From: Cristatella mucedo
Lineage: Eukaryota > Bryozoa > Phylactolaemata > Cristatellidae
Direction: 5' to 3'
Assembly (NCBI GenBank): GCA_009760855.2
Contig: WPIO01000165.1
Location: forward strand, 197,501-261,500
Length of the DNA stretch: 64,000 nt
Positions 40,526 to 64,000 of the stretch are shown here, piece after piece (the first letter of the stretch is position 1; the number at the start of each line of letters is the position of its first letter). Under the pieces are notes generated by a model. It worked only from the letters and a program-made list of their open reading frames with translations. It ran no database searches and was not told the DNA's origin. Made by a program: the position numbers and the translations under genes.

Positions 40526-40682
40526 GAAAAATGTGTTAGGAAGAATGTTGCTTCATTGTTTTATATGCGGCATTTTTTCATAATGTACCTAGGGTCCCCA
40601 GTAGTACTGTTAAGTTGCCCTGCAATTGTTGGCTTATGCGATATCACTTGAAAGAGGTTTAAGAGGGGTTTTAATGCACACA

Positions 40683-40683
40683 G

Positions 40684-40762
<79 letters not shown>
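40683..40762. repeat. (CA)n then (TA)n microsatellite
   Basis: About 29 CA units followed by 11 TA units. Confidence 0.96.
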
Positions 40763-41180
40763 CAGGAAAAATACGCTGGGGCAGGAGCCGAAGACAAGCC
40801 GAGATCATTTTCCGATTCGATCCCACCAAAATGAAGCCACCCCACTTCCTATGCCGCTATTCCCATGCCACTATTCATATTTATATCCAGGTTCCGCTCA
40901 AGAATCAATCAAAAAATATATTGTATCATATCAAGAATCATAGTAAGGAGTTGTCTCTGAAGCGAAAGCTGCGCAGTTTTTTTTGCTGCTGGAACATTAC
41001 AAAATCACGAGGCTTTTGGAGGCTTTACAGAATACGTGTACATTGACCAACGAATGACGTAGCTGTGAAAAAGGGAAATTTCCTCTCGCTTACCCACAAT
41101 AGGATATGTGCAGCCGGTCACGCGAAAGCACATCGCCGTTGCTTCGCTGTAACTCTACCGTCAAATGTTAACAGTGCGTT
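40763..41180. other. Intergenic stretch, no gene seen
   Basis: Short frames only. Confidence 0.35.
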
Positions 41181-41181
41181 C

Positions 41182-41218
<37 letters not shown>

Positions 41219-41545
41219 CACTTGATAAAGCGCCCTCAGAGAACTCAATCTCTTTCTAGGCGCTTCACATTTGCTGCAAAGGGAAATGCAATTGAATGAT
41301 GAGTAATATCATGCTTGAAAAACAAACAAAATGAATAATATGGTTAGGGGTGACATGCACAGGGTCAGCATGCAAATGTGGTTAGTGGCAGCATGCACAG
41401 TATCAGCAAGCACAATCACATGAAGGACGAATCACAGGGACCCACCAAATGCTGTCCTGAATAGGTGTTTTTAAGTTCTTTATTAATGTGGTCAAGCCAG
41501 GGGATGTTCTGACGCAAGTTGGGAAGGAGTTCCGATCGTTCTACC
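41181..41545 (-). mobile_element. LINE family A 3' end with (AAT)n tail
   Basis: About 12 AAT units, then gcacttgataaagcgccctc and the family 3' UTR through gatgttctgacgcaagttgg, where similarity ends. Confidence 0.87.
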
Positions 41546-41850
41546 AGGGCGTTATAGGGTAAGTGTGGGAAGGTTACGAGTCTCTTAATAAATATCTTAT
41601 ACGTTCATCATGCTCATACTTCAATATGGACAGATCGCAGGGCACATGCCCCCCCCCCCGGCATGGTTCTAGCTAGCAGAGCGGCCTCTTCGCGGTCAAT
41701 ACAATAAAGCGTTGCTTTCCATGCGACCGGCTCCATGAAGTTCTTTGCACCTATCTGCTCGTGGTCCCGATGATACTCAAGTCTAATAGTCAATTTGACA
41801 ATGCGAATCCTAGCGTTCGACCCGGCTAAGGTGGAGGTAATTTTAATTCA
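41545..41850. other. Intergenic stretch with a poly-C run
   Basis: Nothing recognised apart from a C run at 41650-41658. Confidence 0.3.
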
Positions 41851-42740
41851 CAGTCTACCAGCATATCTCCAGTTGAATCAGCTCGAAATCTAGGTGTCAT
41901 ATTCCAAAGCGACCTCTCGTTAGACGACCATATCAGCTCCACAGTCAAATCTGCCTATTTTCAGCTTTATAACATTGCTAAAATTCGGGCTTGTTTAGAT
42001 AAGGATACCACGTCCAAGTTGGTCCAAGGATTCGTGACATCCAGTCTCGACTTCTGCAACTCACTGCTCGCTGGCCTATCGGCATGTGCGATCAGGCGAT
42101 TGCAGCTGGTGCGAAACTCTGCAGCTAGGCTTGTCTGTCGTGAGCGTCGCAGTTGCCACATCACTCCACTTCTCGCCGATCTGCACTGGCTACCAGTCAA
42201 GCAACGGATTGACTTCAAGGTTTTGTCGCTCACTTTTAGGTCCCTTCATTCTTTGGCTCCAGCCTATCTGTCAGATATACTCCTCCATCAGGCCAAGCAT
42301 AGTACCACCTGCTTTTCGGAATCCAACAGTCTACAAATACCCTGTACTAACCTCAAATCCTTTGGAGACCGTGCATTTAGTTCGTATGCTCCCAAAGCCT
42401 GGAACTCCCTTCCGACCTGCGTCAGAACATCCCCTGACCTGACCACATTTAAAAAGAATTTAAAAACACACCTATTTAGGACAGCCTTCAGTGGGTCCCT
42501 GTGATTCGTCCTTGATGTGCTTATGAGTGCTGACACTGTGCATGCTGCCACTAACCACATTTGCATGCTGACCCTGTGCATGTCACCCCTAACTATGATA
42601 TTCATTTTGTTTGTTTGTCAAGCATGATTTTACTCACCATTCAACTGCATTTCCCTTTGCAGCAAATGTAAAGCACCTAGAGAGAGATTGAGAGTTCTCT
42701 GATGGCGCTTTATCGAGTGTATTATTATTATTATTATTAA
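41850..42740 (+). mobile_element. LINE family A, C-terminal RT segment and 3' UTR
   Basis: The frame at 42019-42504 is intact for 161 codons: [20 protein letters not shown], then [35 protein letters not shown] and [20 protein letters not shown]. Upstream frames add [20 protein letters not shown]. The 3' UTR ends in an ATT tail. It is the best-preserved C-terminal copy in the window and 5'-truncated. Confidence 0.88.
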
Positions 42741-42992
42741 CAGTTCTGAATGTTGGCTAACCGCGGCAACGTTCTCCAGCGTCGGCTTACTCGGGTGGTA
42801 GTTCCGCCAGACTTTGAAAGCGAGTTCATTTCGTCACTTTCGGTAGTCGGACGCTGCTTGCGAGTTCAGTCCACCGAGTCGATCACGTTAGCCTCCGGGC
42901 GCCAGGCAGGCATTTCGACGTGGCTCGTTTGACGTGACCTCGTGACCTTTGTCGCCTTGGCGACCACCAGTAGAATCTATAAGCTCTCAATA

Positions 42993-43158
42993 CTGGCTGA
43001 TTTATCAGCCTCTTTTGCATAGCAGCAGACGAGCCTCGACGGCTATCACCAACGCTTGCAGTGGCAACAAAGGTTCACCTAGCGCAGGTTTCGAACCCGT
43101 GACATCGGAACCGGGGTCGTGATGAGCAAATACTTTACCTAGTGGGCCATCGCGGCCC
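42993..43158 (-). mobile_element. SINE family 1 copy
   Basis: Plus view: ggctgatttatcagcctctt, ttgcatagcagcagacgagc, ctcgacggctatcaccaacg, then aggtttcgaacccgtgac (B box in reverse) and tttacctagtgggccatcgc (A-box region in reverse). Confidence 0.8.
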
Positions 43159-43162
43159 ACCA

Positions 43163-43520
43163 ATCAGCTGCCTTTAGTCAGAGTGCCAAAGGATTTCGAA
43201 AAACCGAGCCATCTGAGGCTGCTGCTCGAGACCAAGATCTGACAAAATGTCGCCTCTCGCTGGGAACGGTCGATGCTTCTGGTGTACCTGCCCACTGCTC
43301 TCAAACGATAAGCTATCGAGTCTACTTTAAGTTGATGCTATACAGAGATTTAAAGCTTTGGCTTTAGGTAACCACTTATGCGAGAGGGCACACGAGCAGA
43401 ATATACACGTACTTCGCCAATGATGTGCACATGCTTTGCATGTTCGGCGAATGAGTTGCACTTATTCGGTGAAATACCCAGATGCTGCGGTGTTGAGTGC
43501 TACAATCTAATAGAATAAAG
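43163..43520. other. Intergenic stretch, no gene seen
   Basis: No recognised frame or repeat. Confidence 0.35.
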
Positions 43521-43526
43521 CCAACA

Positions 43527-43532
43527 TTTATT
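43527..43532 (-). promoter_or_regulatory. Candidate polyadenylation signal of the JADE gene
   Basis: AATAAA on the minus strand, 218 nt beyond the JADE stop codon. Motif only. Confidence 0.5.
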
Positions 43533-43749
43533 TAAAATAGTGAGAGAGAGAACAGCACTGGTATAGCAACCTGCTGACAGCCGCTCTCAATCGAACAAAA
43601 AGATGGTCAAATAGATGCTTGGGCGTATGAATCACTTTTGATGGACACACGCGCACACACATACACTATAAGCTTCGACGGCTGGCAGCACTACCTTTGC
43701 TGGCTGCATCGCCAAAGCCGACGGCCAATAAATGCTATGCGTGGAGCGG

Positions 43750-62345
<18,596 letters not shown>

Positions 62346-63124
62346 GTGCCGCCCGGCGCTCTCTCGCTCGGGCGTCCCGCGACACGACCGGTCGCTAGGC
62401 GTCGGTACGGTCCGACCTGTAACGGCGGCGGCGCCAGCCAGCCAGCCGCGGCCGCGCGTCAGAACGCATCGTCGACGCCGGGGCGAAGTCGGCCGTCGAC
62501 CGGCGCCCCTCCTCTTGCCGAACCGCACGTCCGCCGCCGCCACGCTCTTCGCGCGGCCACAACGGCGCCGGCGGCGTTCGAGCGCGCGGGCCGCGCGACG
62601 GCTCGGGAAAACAACGAACGTCACTGAACCCGGCCGCCCGCGTAGGTCCGGGGGTGCGCGGGCCACGTGCTCTGTCTACGGCGCCGATGCTTACCTGCGG
62701 CAGAGAGCACCCTGTAGCCTCGAGACGATAGCGCGTCGATGTACAGCGAGCGTGGCGCGAGGCCTGGAGCTGCGCACTAAAGCTGGCAAGAAATTTGCCG
62801 CCATAGGATGCACCGCCATGTAAGCCCCTGACGTCATCCGACCCGGACGGCGGAAGTCCAGACGGAGCCGGCGGTTTTCCGGCCGCCATTGCAGCGCCGC
62901 CGGCTCGCTGTATGAGAAGCAATAACCGAGAGTCATGATACCGCCCATAGGTGAGCATGCAAAAGTACCCCTGTGTTACGCTACGATTAAGACGCAAAAG
63001 CACACGAGGGAAAAGTCCGGTTCAGGCCGCTAATTCGTAGGACCCCTGGTTATTCACTTGCACAGGATCGTGCGCATGTAAGTAGCAAAGAACGATTAAC
63101 ACTGACGGAGCAAAGGCCTCCCGA

Positions 63125-63305
63125 TGAACTGGTAGGTGTTTCTAGCTTCTTTTTGAATGTCGCCAAATCAGGATATGACGTGGTTCGTCATTCGGTTGTG
63201 AGCTCTTGGCTTTGGGAGCACAGGCTCGGTCTCAGCGAGCGAGATCTAGAGATAATCAGGGTGCACAACTAACAGACTTGAGTCCGACGAGCGGGTCGTA
63301 CGTCT
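63125..63305 (-). mobile_element. Degenerate LINE family A fragment
   Basis: Phrases gtaggtgtttctagcttctt and caaatcaggatatgacgtgg, then ttggctttgggagcacaggc, match the C-terminal/3' UTR segment of family A but are strongly diverged. Confidence 0.5.
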
Positions 63306-63329
63306 TGACGGGCTGGTAATTCAGTCTGA

Positions 63330-63485
63330 TGTATTTCCGTCTGTAAGTCTACAAAGCTACAGATACTAGGTGGTCGTTACGAGTTTTCTATAGCGTATCC
63401 GAAGCAAAAGCCACCAAAAGGTTTTCGATCGCCGTACGATATCCAACAGAATACATCTCACTCAACGAAGAGATAAAGTGAGAAG
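63330..63485 (-). mobile_element. Degenerate LINE family B 3' fragment
   Basis: gatgtatttccgtctgtaag, then tctatagcgtatccgaagc and a tccaacagaa segment parallel the family B 3' end at 63703 onward. Confidence 0.5.
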
Positions 63486-63489
63486 CAGT

Positions 63490-63655
63490 CTAATTACTAT
63501 AATTATTAACTTAATCATTACTAATTAATATGAATAACAATTGTTAATAAGTATTACTGGTAGTTAATAATTATTTTTTTATTATTTATAATATAATAAT
63601 TAATTATTTGCATAACATAGAAGCATAGTTGATAATAATAATAATAATAATAAGA
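63490..63655. repeat. AT-rich stretch with (AAT)n
   Basis: Low-complexity taatta DNA ending in eight AAT units. Confidence 0.9.
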
Positions 63656-63702
63656 CTAATTGCTCTTTTTCACAAGTACCATCAGCTTAAGGCATCATTG
63701 AT

Positions 63703-64000
63703 GTATCTCCGTCAGTAACTCCGAAAAGTCATAAAGACTATGTGGGTGTTATGCAGGAGAGTTTTGTATAGCGCACTCACAGCCTAGGCGGCTTTCGGTA
63801 CGCATTCGGCAGCCAACACACTTCGTCTTACCCAACAAAGAGAAGGTGGGCAGCATTTCTGAGTCTGGAAGACAGTCGAGGGGGCGAGCAGCATGGAAGA
63901 AGCAACTCAGTGTGGCTGGAGAAGTCGTGCCACAGTCGGTAGCACAAGAGAGTAGACGTCGTTGTGCAAGAATTATGGAAGTGAGCTCCACAGTCTAGGA
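63703..64000 (-). mobile_element. LINE family B 3' end, running off the window
   Basis: Starts gatgtatctccgtcagtaac and continues through ctatgtgggtgttatgcagg, then the decayed C-terminal frame. It is still similar to the copies at 8455 and 33283 at the window edge. Confidence 0.82.

Overview
This window is animal nuclear DNA, most likely from an invertebrate. The genes are split by GT-AG introns. CpG is not depleted, there are very long di- and trinucleotide tracts, and at least two families of 5'-truncated CR1/L2-type LINEs occur together with tRNA-derived SINEs. There is no bacterial, organellar or viral gene organisation. I cannot name the species from sequence alone.

Three multi-exon genes can be read exon by exon. 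(1) Minus strand 21004 to 11978: a complete 13-coding-exon TBL1X/TBL1XR1 (fly ebi) orthologue, 523 aa, with a LisH domain and a WD40 propeller, including a 27-nt last exon that ordinary ORF scans miss. (2) Plus strand 28825-29229 joined to 36012-36404: a two-exon, 265-aa, two-transmembrane protein of the KCNMB/TipE ion-channel auxiliary-subunit type. (3) Minus strand about 62345 to 43750: a JADE/Rhinoceros-family protein with PHD and extended-PHD fingers, about 1014 aa in 12 coding exons. Its first exon is inferred and the other 11 are well supported. It carries a perfect PIP-box-like motif in its last exon. TBL1 belongs to the NCoR/SMRT corepressor and JADE to the HBO1 acetyltransferase complex, so both are chromatin genes. 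They do not appear to form a functional cluster with the channel subunit.

Layout: 1-7.3 kb is intergenic, with a MITE-like element, a degenerate TTAGGG-like stretch, a LINE copy and SINE pieces. 7.3-7.9 kb holds an unrecognised Ala/Ser-rich open frame on the plus strand. 8-11.6 kb holds a LINE, a tRNA-like SINE and a large GA repeat. 12-21 kb is TBL1. 21-28.8 kb is repeat-rich intergenic DNA ending in a CpG-dense promoter. 28.8-36.4 kb is the channel-subunit gene, whose 6.8-kb intron contains LINEs, AT tracts and minisatellites and ends in 74 CT units abutting the 3' splice site. 36.4-43.5 kb is a LINE/SINE graveyard including the longest reverse-transcriptase relic. 43.7-62.4 kb is JADE, with LINE and SINE copies in its introns. 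62.4-64 kb is promoter and LINE sequence.

The best leads are the PIP box in JADE, the CT microsatellite serving as a polypyrimidine tract, and two SINE families whose tails resemble the 3' ends of the two resident LINE families. I found no convincing novel multi-gene system.
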